64,000 nt of DNA from Phycisphaerae bacterium (GTDB taxonomy: Bacteria > Planctomycetota > Phycisphaerae > Phycisphaerales > SM1A02), in NCBI GenBank assembly GCA_002709295.1, contig PAQL01000003.1, positions 18,894 to 82,893 of the forward strand, given 5' to 3'. A program made the translations under genes and the position numbers. Shown piece by piece: positions 34,538-43,489 of this stretch. Position 1 is the stretch's first letter. Each line of letters begins with the position of its first letter. The notes under the pieces are model-generated. The model searched no databases. It was not told the origin of the DNA and saw only the letters and a program-made list of their open reading frames with translations.

Positions 34538-36049
34538 ATGGAAGACCACCCAGCCCCTGCCGCTCAACCCAAGATCGTCCAGGACGGATTCACGTTCGAC
34601 GATCTTCTTCTGGTGCCCTCCTACAGCGAAGTGACGCCCGACTCGGCGTGCACCCGGACCCGGCTGACCCGCGAGATCGATCTGGAAATCCCGATTCTGT
34701 CGGCTCCCATGGACACCGTCACGGAGTCCTCGCTCGCCATCGCCCTCGCTCAGGAGGGGGGGATCGGGATCGTGCACAAGAATCTGCCCCCCGAGGATCA
34801 GGCTCGGGAGGTCCAGAAGGTCAAGCGGAGCGAGAACGGCGTCATCGCCGATCCGGTGACCCTGTCGCCGGAGGACACCATCGCCTTCGCCGTCGAACTG
34901 ATGACCAAGCAGGGGGTCAGCGGCTTTCCGATCACCATGGACGGGTCCGGTCGGGGTCGGGTGGCGGGCATCCTCACCCGCCGTGACATGAAATTCCTCG
35001 ACCCCTCTCGTCATGCGGAGGCCCGGGTGGGCGAGGTGATGACCCGGGAGAACCTTGTCACCGCCCCTCCCGGCATCGCCCCCGACGATGCCGAGCGCCT
35101 GCTGAACGAGGCCCGCGTCGAGAAGCTGCTGCTGGTCGATGCCGAGGGCCGTCTCGCAGGGCTCATCACCATGCGGGATCTCGAGAACGTCCAGAAGCAT
35201 CCCCGGGCGTGCCGTGACGACCGTGGCCGGCTCCGGGTCGGGGCCGCGACCGGGGTGATGCAGTTCGACCGGATCCAGGCCCTCATCGACGCAGAGGTCG
35301 ACGTGCTGGTCGTCGACACCGCTCACGGCCACAGCACCAACGTCATCGAGACCGTCCGTCAGGTCAAGGCTTCGCACGACATCGAGGTGATCGCCGGAAA
35401 CATCGCGACCGCGGAAGGAGCCCGGGCCCTGGTGGATGCGGGTGCCGACGCGGTCAAGGTCGGAATCGGACCGGGTTCGATCTGCACCACCCGCATCGTG
35501 ACCGGAGTCGGAGTGCCGCAGATCACCGCCGTGCTCAACGCGGTCTCGGTCTGCAAGGAGCTCGGGATTCCGGTCATCGCCGATGGAGGCATTCGTCAGT
35601 CCGGAGACATCGCCAAGGCTCTGGCCGCCGGAGCCAGCGCGGTCATGCTGGGCAGCCTCTTCGCAGGCATGGACGAGAGCCCCGGGGAACTGGTGCTTCA
35701 TCGGGGTCGTCGGTTCAAGACCTACCGCGGCATGGGAAGCCAGGGGGCGATGGCCGCCGGCAGCGCCGACCGCTACGGGCAGGCCTCCAAGGCCGAGACG
35801 CAGAAGTTCGTCCCCGAAGGCGTCGAAGGCATGGTGCCGTATCGGGGCGGCCTCGCCGAGTACGTCTATCAGCTGGTCGGCGGAGTTCGCAGCGCCATGG
35901 GCTACTGCGGCTGTGCGACCATGGAGGAGTTCCGCGAGCGCAGCCGGTTCGTCCGAGTCACCGCGGCCAGCATGATCGAGAGTCATCCTCACGACATCAC
36001 GATCACCAAGGAGGCGCCGAACTACGCCTCCACGACCGCTGGCGCCTGA
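34538..36049 (+). CDS. guaB: Inosine-5'-monophosphate dehydrogenase
   Basis: Converts IMP to XMP with NAD+, the committed step of GMP synthesis. It has 503 residues. [15 protein letters not shown] opens the barrel; two CBS domains (about residues 105-225, [25 protein letters not shown] and [22 protein letters not shown]) are inserted; the active-site loop is [17 protein letters not shown] with the catalytic cysteine; and the flap contains the [18 protein letters not shown] block. The message is predicted to be leaderless. Confidence 0.97.
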   Translation: MEDHPAPAAQPKIVQDGFTFDDLLLVPSYSEVTPDSACTRTRLTREIDLEIPILSAPMDTVTESSLAIALAQEGGIGIVHKNLPPEDQAREVQKVKRSENGVIADPVTLSPEDTIAFAVELMTKQGVSGFPITMDGSGRGRVAGILTRRDMKFLDPSRHAEARVGEVMTRENLVTAPPGIAPDDAERLLNEARVEKLLLVDAEGRLAGLITMRDLENVQKHPRACRDDRGRLRVGAATGVMQFDRIQALIDAEVDVLVVDTAHGHSTNVIETVRQVKASHDIEVIAGNIATAEGARALVDAGADAVKVGIGPGSICTTRIVTGVGVPQITAVLNAVSVCKELGIPVIADGGIRQSGDIAKALAAGASAVMLGSLFAGMDESPGELVLHRGRRFKTYRGMGSQGAMAAGSADRYGQASKAETQKFVPEGVEGMVPYRGGLAEYVYQLVGGVRSAMGYCGCATMEEFRERSRFVRVTAASMIESHPHDITITKEAPNYASTTAGA

Positions 36050-36064
36050 ACCCGCACCCGACGT

Positions 36065-37639
36065 TCAGGCCCCGTACCTGGTGCGCAGGACGGCCAGTTC
36101 CTTCTCGAGCTCAGCCTTGATCCCGGCGTGTGCCGGATCGTCGGCCAGGCTGCGGAGTTCATCGGGGTCCGATTCGAGGTCGAAGAGCTCCCAGCATCCG
36201 GGGCCGGCGGGGCCGTCCCCGTCGGGGTCGACCTCGGGGTACCAGATGAGCTTCCAGCGATCGGTCCGGATCCCGTCGTGCATGGGCACGGTGTGGGGGC
36301 CCTTGCTCTCGTAGTAGCGGTAGTAGACGCTGTCCCGCCAGCCCTTCGGGCTCTCCCCGGCGCCCTGCACGAGCCAGTCGGCGAAGCTCTCGCCGTGCAT
36401 GCGATCGGGGACCTCGCCGCCGGCAAGTTCGATCAGGGTCGGGGCGAAGTCGATGTTCTGAGCCATGAGGTCGCTGGTCCGGCCGCCCTCCAGCCTGGCC
36501 GGCCACCGGATGATGAACGGGGTCCGGAAGCTCTCCTCGTACATCCACCGCTTGTCGTACCACCCGTGTTCGCCGAGGTACCAGCCCTGGTCGCTGGTGT
36601 AGACGACGATCGTGTTCTCTCCGATGCCGAGGCGGTCGATCTCGTCGAGGATCGCGCCGACGCCCTCGTCGACCGCGGTCACGCAGGCGAGGTAGTCCTT
36701 CACGTACCTCTGGTACTTCGACCTGACCAGATCGTCGCCGGAGAGGGCCCCCGAGGCCACGGCCTCCCGATACGCCCGGTTGATCGGTTCGTAGTAGGCG
36801 TCCCAGGCCGCCCGCTGGGTCTCGTCGAGTTCCGGGGGCGGCTTCAGCTTGAGATCCCGCTCGTCGAGATGACGGGCGATGGTCATGGTCTGCAGGGTGC
36901 TCGCGGGACTCCGTCCCGAGTAGTCGTCGAGGAGGGTCGCGGGTTCCGCGATGTCGGTGCCCTCCCACAGTCGGAAGTGCCGCGGGTGGGGATCCCATCG
37001 GCGATGGGGCGCCTTGTGCTGGATGCAGATCGCGAAGGGACGTCCGTCCTCCTCGGAGGCCTCCGCGAAGCTTCGCAGTGCCGCGACTCCCTTCTCGGTG
37101 ATGATGTCCGTGGTGTAGCCGTGATGTCGCACCCGTCCCCCGGGCGTCTTCATCGGGGGGTTGTAGTACGGGCCCTGGCCGATGAGGACGCAGTAGTCGT
37201 CGAAGCCGACCGGATCGGAGCCAAGGTGCCACTTGCCGAAGACGCCGGTGCGGTAGCCCCTCTCCTGAAGGATGCCCGGCCAGCTGGGCTGGGATCCGTC
37301 GAAGGTCTGCTGGTTGGTTCGGAAGCCGTGACGGGCGGAGAAGCAGCCGGTGAGGAAGGCCGCGCGGCTCGGGCCGCAGATGGCGTTCTCGACGAAGAAG
37401 CGATCGAAGCGGACGCCTTCGCGGGCCAGACGGTCGATCTGGGGAGTCCGGTTCACCCGGGTTCCATCCGGACGGCCGTAGGCGCTCACCGCCTGCCATG
37501 CGTGGTCGTCGCTCATGATGAAGACGAGGTTCGGTGGGGCCGCGGAGGGCTTGAGATCGACGGCCGGCCGCCCAAGGGCGGATGCGGAGGCGGTCAGCAT
37601 GGCGGCGAGGGAAAGGACGCGGAACGCTCGTGATCGCAT
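36065..37639 (-). CDS. Secreted sulfatase
   Basis: Exported type I sulfatase of 524 residues with a signal peptide (MRSRAFRVLSLAAMLTASASALG). The sulfatase signature CGPSRAAFLTG contains Cys88, which would be oxidised to formylglycine. VFIMSDDHAWQA gives the metal-binding aspartates and GVFGKWHLG the second signature; VYTSDQGWYLGEHGWYDKRWMYEES is the C-terminal metal site. The length and sequence style resemble planctomycete sulfatases acting on sulfated polysaccharides; the substrate is unknown. GGAGG lies a few bases before ATG 37639. No sulfatase-maturing enzyme is in the window. Confidence 0.93.
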   Translation of the reverse strand: MRSRAFRVLSLAAMLTASASALGRPAVDLKPSAAPPNLVFIMSDDHAWQAVSAYGRPDGTRVNRTPQIDRLAREGVRFDRFFVENAICGPSRAAFLTGCFSARHGFRTNQQTFDGSQPSWPGILQERGYRTGVFGKWHLGSDPVGFDDYCVLIGQGPYYNPPMKTPGGRVRHHGYTTDIITEKGVAALRSFAEASEEDGRPFAICIQHKAPHRRWDPHPRHFRLWEGTDIAEPATLLDDYSGRSPASTLQTMTIARHLDERDLKLKPPPELDETQRAAWDAYYEPINRAYREAVASGALSGDDLVRSKYQRYVKDYLACVTAVDEGVGAILDEIDRLGIGENTIVVYTSDQGWYLGEHGWYDKRWMYEESFRTPFIIRWPARLEGGRTSDLMAQNIDFAPTLIELAGGEVPDRMHGESFADWLVQGAGESPKGWRDSVYYRYYESKGPHTVPMHDGIRTDRWKLIWYPEVDPDGDGPAGPGCWELFDLESDPDELRSLADDPAHAGIKAELEKELAVLRTRYGA

Positions 37640-37854
37640 GGTTCCTCCATTTCAGGCGTCAGGCCCCTCGGAGTGGGCCCTCATCGGCGAGAATACCCTT
37701 CCGGTTCCCCGGGGCTCCACTCGGGGGCATGAAACGACGGTTTCCTTTTCCCGAATCCCGGGTCGACCGACCGATCTATCGTTCCTGAGGCTTGTCCGGA
37801 GTGAGCCCGCACCCCGTCATCGCCCGGAACTCTCCAGACCGTGGATCTTCCTGA

Positions 37855-40332
37855 ATGAGCACTTCGCAGCCCGGCCCTCGACATCCTCTCTCCTGCGATC
37901 CCACCGATGTGACCTCCGAGGACATCGCGGCGGGCCTGCTGGGCCATCTGGCGGTGGAGAGCGCCCAGCGTCTCTACGAGGCGCCGGACCGTGACCGCTT
38001 CCATGCCCTTGCCTCCGAGATCCGCGAGGTGCTGATGAAGCGATGGCTGGACACGCGGGACCGCTACCGGCAGGAGCGATGCAAGCGGATCTGCTTCCTG
38101 TCGATCGAGTTCCTGCTCGGTCGGGCGATGCGGAACAACATTCTGAACCTCGGACTCGAACCGCGGGTTCGTCAAGCGCTGGAGGGATTCGGCATCCAGC
38201 TCGAGACGCTCGAGGAGCGGGAGCGTGACGCGGGCCTGGGCAACGGCGGTCTCGGACGCCTCGCCGCCTGCTTCCTGGATTCGATGACCACCATGGGCCT
38301 GCCTGCGGTCGGATACACCCTTCGCTACGAGTACGGCATCTTCAAGCAGGAGGTCCGGGGCGGGTATCAGGTCGAGCGTCCGGACAACTGGCTCAGACAC
38401 GGCGATCCGTGGATGGTCCGACGCGGGGATCTTCAGCAGCCCGTCGAGTTCGGCGACATCGGTCATGGCGCCCGCGACCGGGTCATCGGCGTGCCCTACG
38501 ACTATCCGGTCGCCGGCTGGGGCGGCGAGACCGTCCACACCATCCGCTGCTGGTCGGCCTCCGCTCCAGATGCGATGCATCTCTCGGAGATCGCCGCCGG
38601 CGACTACGAGGCCGCGGTCTCCCGGCGAATCGAGGCCGAGCGACTCACCAAGCTTCTGTACCCCGACGATCGGACCGAGGCCGGCCGGGAGCTTCGGCTG
38701 CGACAGGAGTTCTTCTTCGTCTGCTGTTCGGTCGGGGACATCGTCCGTCGGTACCTCTTCGAGCACGACGACATCCGTGGTCTGCCCGACGGGGTCGCGA
38801 TCCACATCAACGACACCCATCCGGCCCTGGCCATCGCGGAGCTGATGAGGATCCTCATGGATCGTCACGGGATGGGATGGGACGAGGCCTGGGACATCAC
38901 GGTCCGGAGCGTCGCCTACACCAATCACACCCTGATGCCCGAGGCCCTCGAGAAGTGGCCGATGCCGCTGCTCGAACGGCTGATGCCGCGGCACCTCGCG
39001 GTCATCCTCGAGATCAATCGTCGGTTCCTCGAAGGGCCGGGTCAGGCGCTCGTCTCCACCCCCGGGCGACTCGAGGAGGCCAGCATCGTCGAGGAGTCCG
39101 AGCCCAAGCAGATCCGCATGGCCAACCTCGCGGTCATCGGCTCGCATTCGGTCAACGGCGTCTCCCAGCTGCACGCCAGACTCATCCGCGAACGCCTGAT
39201 GCCGCAGTTCGCGGAGGTGTTCCCCGAGCGTTTTCGCGGTGTGACCAACGGAGTGACTCCGCGTCGCTGGCTCCTGCAGGCGAATCCCGATCTCGCCCGT
39301 CTCATCCTCGACACCATCGGCGACGGATGGATCACCGATCTCGACCGGCTTCGGGATCTGGAGCCCCATGCCGAATCCTCCGAGTTCCGGTCCTGCTTCG
39401 CCGGGGCCAAGCTGGCCGCCAAGCGTCGATTCGCCGACTGGGTGGGGGAGAACCTCCGCATCGAGCTCGATCCGTCCTTCCTCTTCGACGTCCAGGTCAA
39501 GCGGATCCACGAGTACAAGCGGCAGCTGCTCAACCTGCTCCACGTCTGTTCGCTCTATCGCCGGCTGAAGGAGGACCCCGGCTTCCTTCCCCAGTCCAGG
39601 GCGGTGGTGTTCGCCGGCAAGGCGGCTCCCGGTTACGAACGGGCGAAGGACGTCATCAAGGCCATCACGAGCGTCGCCGACGTCATCAACGCCGATCCCG
39701 ATGTCGAGGATCGACTTCGCGTGGTGTTCATTCCCGACTACGGGGTGTCCAACGCCGAACGGATCATCCCGGCCGCGGATCTCTCCGAACAGATCTCCCT
39801 CGCGGGCACCGAGGCCAGTGGCACCGGAAACATGAAGTTCTGTCTCAACGGCGCCCTCACGATCGGCACGAGGGACGGAGCGAACATCGAGATCTCCGAG
39901 GAGGTCGGCGAGGAAAACATGTTCCTCTTCGGGCTCTCCGCCTCGGAGGTCGCGGACAGCGAGGAGTGGTACGACCCCCGCTGGCACCTCGATCACGAGC
40001 CGCGGGTCCGGGCCGCGATCGAGTTCTTCCTCGGGGAGACCTTCGCCTGGAAGGATCCGAAGGTGTTCGAGCGACTCGGAGCGATGCTGGTGGAGGAGGG
40101 CGACCGTTGGCGCCACCTTGCCGACCTCTCCTCCTATCTGGACGCCCAGGAACGGGCCGAGGCCCTGTTCGCCGAGCCGGATGCATGGTGGCGGACCGCG
40201 GTTCTGAACACGGCTCGTGGCGGACGCTTCTCGAGCGACCGGGCGATTCGCGAATATGCCGAGGGCATCTGGGACGTCCATCCTCTGCGGACCGGATTCC
40301 TCGCGGATCACGGCCTGCCGACCGGTGACTGA
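37855..40332 (+). CDS. glgP: Glycogen/starch phosphorylase
   Basis: PLP enzyme of 825 residues that releases glucose 1-phosphate from alpha-glucans. N-terminal CFLSIEFLLGRAMRNNILNLG and ERDAGLGNGGLGRLAACFLDSM are hallmark blocks. VHINDTHPALAIAELMR-type and VAYTNHTLMPEALEKWP segments line the active site. The PLP lysine lies in EASGTGNMKFCLNGALTIGTRDGANIEI. The last eight bases overlap the start of the amidohydrolase gene. Full length and intact. Confidence 0.97.
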   Translation: MSTSQPGPRHPLSCDPTDVTSEDIAAGLLGHLAVESAQRLYEAPDRDRFHALASEIREVLMKRWLDTRDRYRQERCKRICFLSIEFLLGRAMRNNILNLGLEPRVRQALEGFGIQLETLEERERDAGLGNGGLGRLAACFLDSMTTMGLPAVGYTLRYEYGIFKQEVRGGYQVERPDNWLRHGDPWMVRRGDLQQPVEFGDIGHGARDRVIGVPYDYPVAGWGGETVHTIRCWSASAPDAMHLSEIAAGDYEAAVSRRIEAERLTKLLYPDDRTEAGRELRLRQEFFFVCCSVGDIVRRYLFEHDDIRGLPDGVAIHINDTHPALAIAELMRILMDRHGMGWDEAWDITVRSVAYTNHTLMPEALEKWPMPLLERLMPRHLAVILEINRRFLEGPGQALVSTPGRLEEASIVEESEPKQIRMANLAVIGSHSVNGVSQLHARLIRERLMPQFAEVFPERFRGVTNGVTPRRWLLQANPDLARLILDTIGDGWITDLDRLRDLEPHAESSEFRSCFAGAKLAAKRRFADWVGENLRIELDPSFLFDVQVKRIHEYKRQLLNLLHVCSLYRRLKEDPGFLPQSRAVVFAGKAAPGYERAKDVIKAITSVADVINADPDVEDRLRVVFIPDYGVSNAERIIPAADLSEQISLAGTEASGTGNMKFCLNGALTIGTRDGANIEISEEVGEENMFLFGLSASEVADSEEWYDPRWHLDHEPRVRAAIEFFLGETFAWKDPKVFERLGAMLVEEGDRWRHLADLSSYLDAQERAEALFAEPDAWWRTAVLNTARGGRFSSDRAIREYAEGIWDVHPLRTGFLADHGLPTGD

Positions 40333-41200
40333 CCCGGTGGACCATCCCCTGGTCGATGCGCATCTGCATCTCTGGAATCCGGCGCGGATCAGGATGTCCT
40401 GGATCGATGCCGTTCCGGCCCTTGAAGGCGTCTTCGAGGTGCCCGATCTGCTCCAGTCCCTCGGGCCCCTCGCCTCGCGACTGGCCGCCGCGGTGCTGGT
40501 CGAGTCGGCGGTGGACGACGAGGCCCTCGACGACGAGCTCGAGTGGATCGCCGCCTGTCTCGAATCTCCGGGGCCGGTGCGGGCCGCGGTCGCGGGATGG
40601 CGGCCGTTCGAGGGGGCCGACTCGGTCGACCGGCGTCTCGATGTGGTGAGCGGCCTGCCCGGAGTGGTGGGACTGCGACATGTCCTGCATCCTCCAGACC
40701 GAACGGCCACCGACGTGCTTGACGAAGCTCATGTTCGGGCGGTGCGTCGGGCCGGTGAACGAGGGCTTCTGATCGAGCTCTGCATGCGACCGGACCAGCT
40801 CGAGGCCGCCGTCGAACTCGTGGATCTGGCTCCCGACACGATCTTCGTGATCGATCACCTGGGGCGACCCCGGACCGCTGGAACGCCGGAGATCGGCTGG
40901 CGGGAGGCGATGGGCAGGCTCGCCGAACGCCCCCGCATCTCGACGAAGCTGTCGGCCCTGATCGAATGTGCGGAGGGATCCGCCTGGGATGCCGAGCGGT
41001 TCCGCCCGTTCTTCGATGCGGCCCTGGCCGCCTTCGGTTCCGATCGGATCCTGTGGGGATCCAACTGGCCGGTGTGTTTCACAGATTCGACCCCGGGGGA
41101 CTGGATCGCGGCGGCCGATCGGCTGACGGCCGGGCTCTCCGAATCCGATCGGGCCGCGATCGCGGGGGGGAACGCCCGTCGGATCTACCGGATCTCCTGA
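40325..41200 (+). CDS. Amidohydrolase-2 family TIM-barrel hydrolase
   Basis: A 291-residue metal-dependent hydrolase. LVDAHLHLWNP gives the HxH metal motif, DTIFVIDHLGRP the central histidine, and DRILWGSNWPVCF the C-terminal block of the amidohydrolase-2 family, which includes sugar lactonases such as L-fucono- and L-rhamnono-lactonase. It starts at GTG 40325 inside the end of glgP (or GTG 40337); the track start at 40217 is too far upstream. A lactonase role is plausible but not shown. Confidence 0.85.
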   Translation: MTDPVDHPLVDAHLHLWNPARIRMSWIDAVPALEGVFEVPDLLQSLGPLASRLAAAVLVESAVDDEALDDELEWIAACLESPGPVRAAVAGWRPFEGADSVDRRLDVVSGLPGVVGLRHVLHPPDRTATDVLDEAHVRAVRRAGERGLLIELCMRPDQLEAAVELVDLAPDTIFVIDHLGRPRTAGTPEIGWREAMGRLAERPRISTKLSALIECAEGSAWDAERFRPFFDAALAAFGSDRILWGSNWPVCFTDSTPGDWIAAADRLTAGLSESDRAAIAGGNARRIYRIS

Positions 41201-41218
41201 ATCCGGACCTCGGATCCG

Positions 41219-41247
41219 TTGACGTGGTGTCGCGCACCATTCACACT
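41219..41247 (+). promoter_or_regulatory. Promoter of the sigma-like gene
   Basis: TTGACG (41219-41224), a 17-base spacer and CACACT (41242-41247) end five bases before ATG 41253. The layout matches that of guaB. Confidence 0.45.
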
Positions 41248-41252
41248 CGCGG

Positions 41253-42311
41253 ATGACGAGAGCGACGAGCCCTCGCAGGACGCGGCCGACGGAGATGAGC
41301 GTGCATCAGGCGGATGAGGCCGACATCGAGGAACGCTGGGCGACGCTTCGGGTCGCCCTGGCCGACGGCCGGGTCGACGACGAGTCCCGGATGGAGTTCT
41401 GGTGTCTGCTGGAACGCCGTCTGAGAAGGATGATTCTCGATGGTCCGGCCAACGATGTCGGTGCATCCAGGGTGCGTGGCCGTTTCGCCGGGATCCTTCG
41501 AGACCCTCACGCCGCCGAGGACTTTCTCAGCGAACTCGCGGTCGATCTGGTGCGACGATTCGAGGAGGGGTTCTATCACCACGAGGATTTTCGAAATCTC
41601 GGTTCCGTCGAGGGGCTCGGGCGGATCGCCTCCTTCGGCTTCGTCCGCAAGCGGGCGATCAGTCATCTGCGTCGCGGCGCCGCCGCGGGGGTGGTGGGCC
41701 TGCCTCGGGACGCGGGGGGGGCGAGGTCCCTGGACGGTGGCGAGGAGGGCGGGCTTGCGGCGACCCTGGTCGCGGCCGAGGGGGATTCGATGGATGAGGA
41801 TTCGAGTAGCGGTCTGGAACTTCTGGCCGGAGCCCGCGACGGGCAACCCGTGCTTCAGCTCGATCTCGACCGCATCCGGGCGACCGCGGTGATCGCGACC
41901 GCGGGCCTCGAGCTCGATCCGGTTCTGGATCCGGGCGCCGAGTCTCATCCCCGTATCGTCGAGGCGGTCGGTTCGACCCTGCGTCGCGACCTCGAGCCCG
42001 ACCCCGACACCGCAGTCTCGGAAGCCCATGCCCGAGCCCGACGTGAGCTCGAGGGCGAGATCGGGCGTGCCGTGGACGAGATCGTGGAGCATCCCGGCAT
42101 GGAGGTGGCGACGATCGAACGATGGGAGCGGCGGATCGCCCAGGCGAGGGCTCGTCTGGTGATTCAGCCGCTGGATGGGCGGACCCTTGCGGATCTCTGC
42201 GGGCTGCCGTCGACCAACGCCGGCGAGCAACGGATCTCCAACTACCGCAAGGCCCTCCATGACCTCCTGCCCCAGCTTGCGGCCCTGGTCGCCGGGGAGG
42301 GCGACTCATGA
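41253..42311 (+). CDS. Divergent sigma-70 region-2-like protein
   Basis: A 352-residue protein. Residues about 50-140 follow the sigma region 2 pattern: FWCLLERRLRRMI, then LRDPHAAEDFLSELAVDLVRRFEEGF, then GRIASFGFVRKRAISHLRRG, comparable to the DAEDxxQxxF...WLxxIARNxxIDxLRR frame of ECF factors. A long acidic insert (about 150-290) follows. The end, GRTLADLCGLPSTNAGEQRISNYRKALHDLLPQL, could be a helix-turn-helix. ATG 41253 fits the promoter for a leaderless message; ATG 41295 or GTG 41301 (after GGAG) are alternatives. It ends before a terminator and heads an unknown three-gene cluster. The sigma role is inference. Confidence 0.6.
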   Translation: MTRATSPRRTRPTEMSVHQADEADIEERWATLRVALADGRVDDESRMEFWCLLERRLRRMILDGPANDVGASRVRGRFAGILRDPHAAEDFLSELAVDLVRRFEEGFYHHEDFRNLGSVEGLGRIASFGFVRKRAISHLRRGAAAGVVGLPRDAGGARSLDGGEEGGLAATLVAAEGDSMDEDSSSGLELLAGARDGQPVLQLDLDRIRATAVIATAGLELDPVLDPGAESHPRIVEAVGSTLRRDLEPDPDTAVSEAHARARRELEGEIGRAVDEIVEHPGMEVATIERWERRIAQARARLVIQPLDGRTLADLCGLPSTNAGEQRISNYRKALHDLLPQLAALVAGEGDS

Positions 42312-42343
42312 CGACGGAACGACTCGGTTCTCGCCACGAGTTT

Positions 42344-42366
42344 CGGGGGGGGCTGCCCCCGTTTTT
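42344..42366 (+). terminator. Intrinsic terminator after the sigma-like gene
   Basis: CGGGGG/CCCCCG with a six-base loop is followed by TTTTT. It lies in the 173-base gap before the next gene and may separate or attenuate transcription of the cluster. Confidence 0.7.
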
Positions 42367-42484
42367 CCTCGAAATCCCAGATTGATCGCTCAGCAACGGA
42401 CTGGCGGAGGTGTCCACCGCATGACGGCGGCGTCGTCCTCCGTACGCGATCTCGATTCCTTCACTCTCCTCGGACCTCGCACTC

Positions 42485-43453
42485 ATGACCGCGGACCCCG
42501 ATTCAAGCCACATCGATCCGCAGGATGCCCGTGAGAGGCTTCGGGCGGATCTGGAATCCCGGGCCGATCGCTGGCTCGGTGGGGAGGCGTCGTCCTTCCC
42601 CGATGACGACTCGTCGATCGATGGTTTCGTCACGTGGTTGCTCCGATCGGGACGGCTGGCCGCCCTGGGCGAGGATCGCATGCTTGCGTCGTGGCCTCGG
42701 GTGGCATCGGTCCTGGGGATCGATGTGCCGCAGGCCCTCGCGGATGCGGCGCTGGCCGGCATTCGACGCATCGAATCGCTGGACGGCGTCGTGCTCGCCG
42801 AGTCGATCGCGGAAGCAGAGGATGCATCCTGTCTGGAGCTCATGGAGGGACGCACCACCGACCTGCTGGGCACGACCCTCGCGGGTCGCTGGCTTCGATC
42901 CTGGTCCGATGCCGTCTCGCACGTTCCGCTCGACGAGGATGGCCTGGCCTTCCTTGATGAACGAAGGCGTCTCTGGCCGCTCCCCGACGAGATGAGGCTG
43001 CCGGTCGTGGAGACGCCCCTTGGTGAGATCGATCTGATCGCGGGTGCTGCCGCTTCGATGCCGGCCAGGCGTCTGGTGCCGCAGTTCGTGCATGAGGAGG
43101 AGGCGGCACTCTTCGACGATGGTCGACCGACCCCCGGCATGATTCGTCGATTCGCCACCCGTCGCGGGGCCGGGGCGACCGGGTCGGGACGATGGCTGCG
43201 GGCCGATGCCGAACTCGATCCCTACTGGCAGGTGTCCCTGGGGCTTCAGGCACCGGGCGTGGGCGTGCGAATGGTCCGGATCGGGCCGGTTCGGATGGAG
43301 CTTCATCCTGATTCCGCTGGTCCGGGTGAGGATGAGGAGGCGTCCATGCTCTGGACGGCATCCCTGAGCGATCTTCCGCTGGACGTTCGTACCCGGGTGG
43401 TGTGCGGGGACATCTCGATCGTGACCGACGAGGGTGACCGCTTTCTGCTCTGA
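42485..43453 (+). CDS. Unknown protein in the sigma/Lon-like cluster
   Basis: A 322-residue soluble protein that I do not recognise. The first 170 residues are mostly helical and acidic (ARERLRADLESRADRWLGGEASSFPDDDSSIDGFVTWLLRSGRLAAL). The C-terminal 100 residues look beta-rich (PYWQVSLGLQAPGVGVRMVRIGPVRMELHPD, then RVVCGDISIVTDEGDRFLL). No signal peptide or membrane helix. It lies 36 bases before the Lon-like gene and probably shares its transcript. Confidence 0.7.
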   Translation: MTADPDSSHIDPQDARERLRADLESRADRWLGGEASSFPDDDSSIDGFVTWLLRSGRLAALGEDRMLASWPRVASVLGIDVPQALADAALAGIRRIESLDGVVLAESIAEAEDASCLELMEGRTTDLLGTTLAGRWLRSWSDAVSHVPLDEDGLAFLDERRRLWPLPDEMRLPVVETPLGEIDLIAGAAASMPARRLVPQFVHEEEAALFDDGRPTPGMIRRFATRRGAGATGSGRWLRADAELDPYWQVSLGLQAPGVGVRMVRIGPVRMELHPDSAGPGEDEEASMLWTASLSDLPLDVRTRVVCGDISIVTDEGDRFLL

Positions 43454-43489
43454 TATCCCGCCGGTCCGTGGGATCGGCGGAGGTCTGGC

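Noticed and set aside
33578-35992. 804-residue minus-strand ORF over guaB and pilT
   Set aside because: Antisense shadow of guaB that then runs out of frame through pilT; no coherent protein.
37681-40710. 1009-residue minus-strand ORF antisense to glgP
   Set aside because: Shadow of the glgP codon pattern in GC-rich DNA; no domain recognised.
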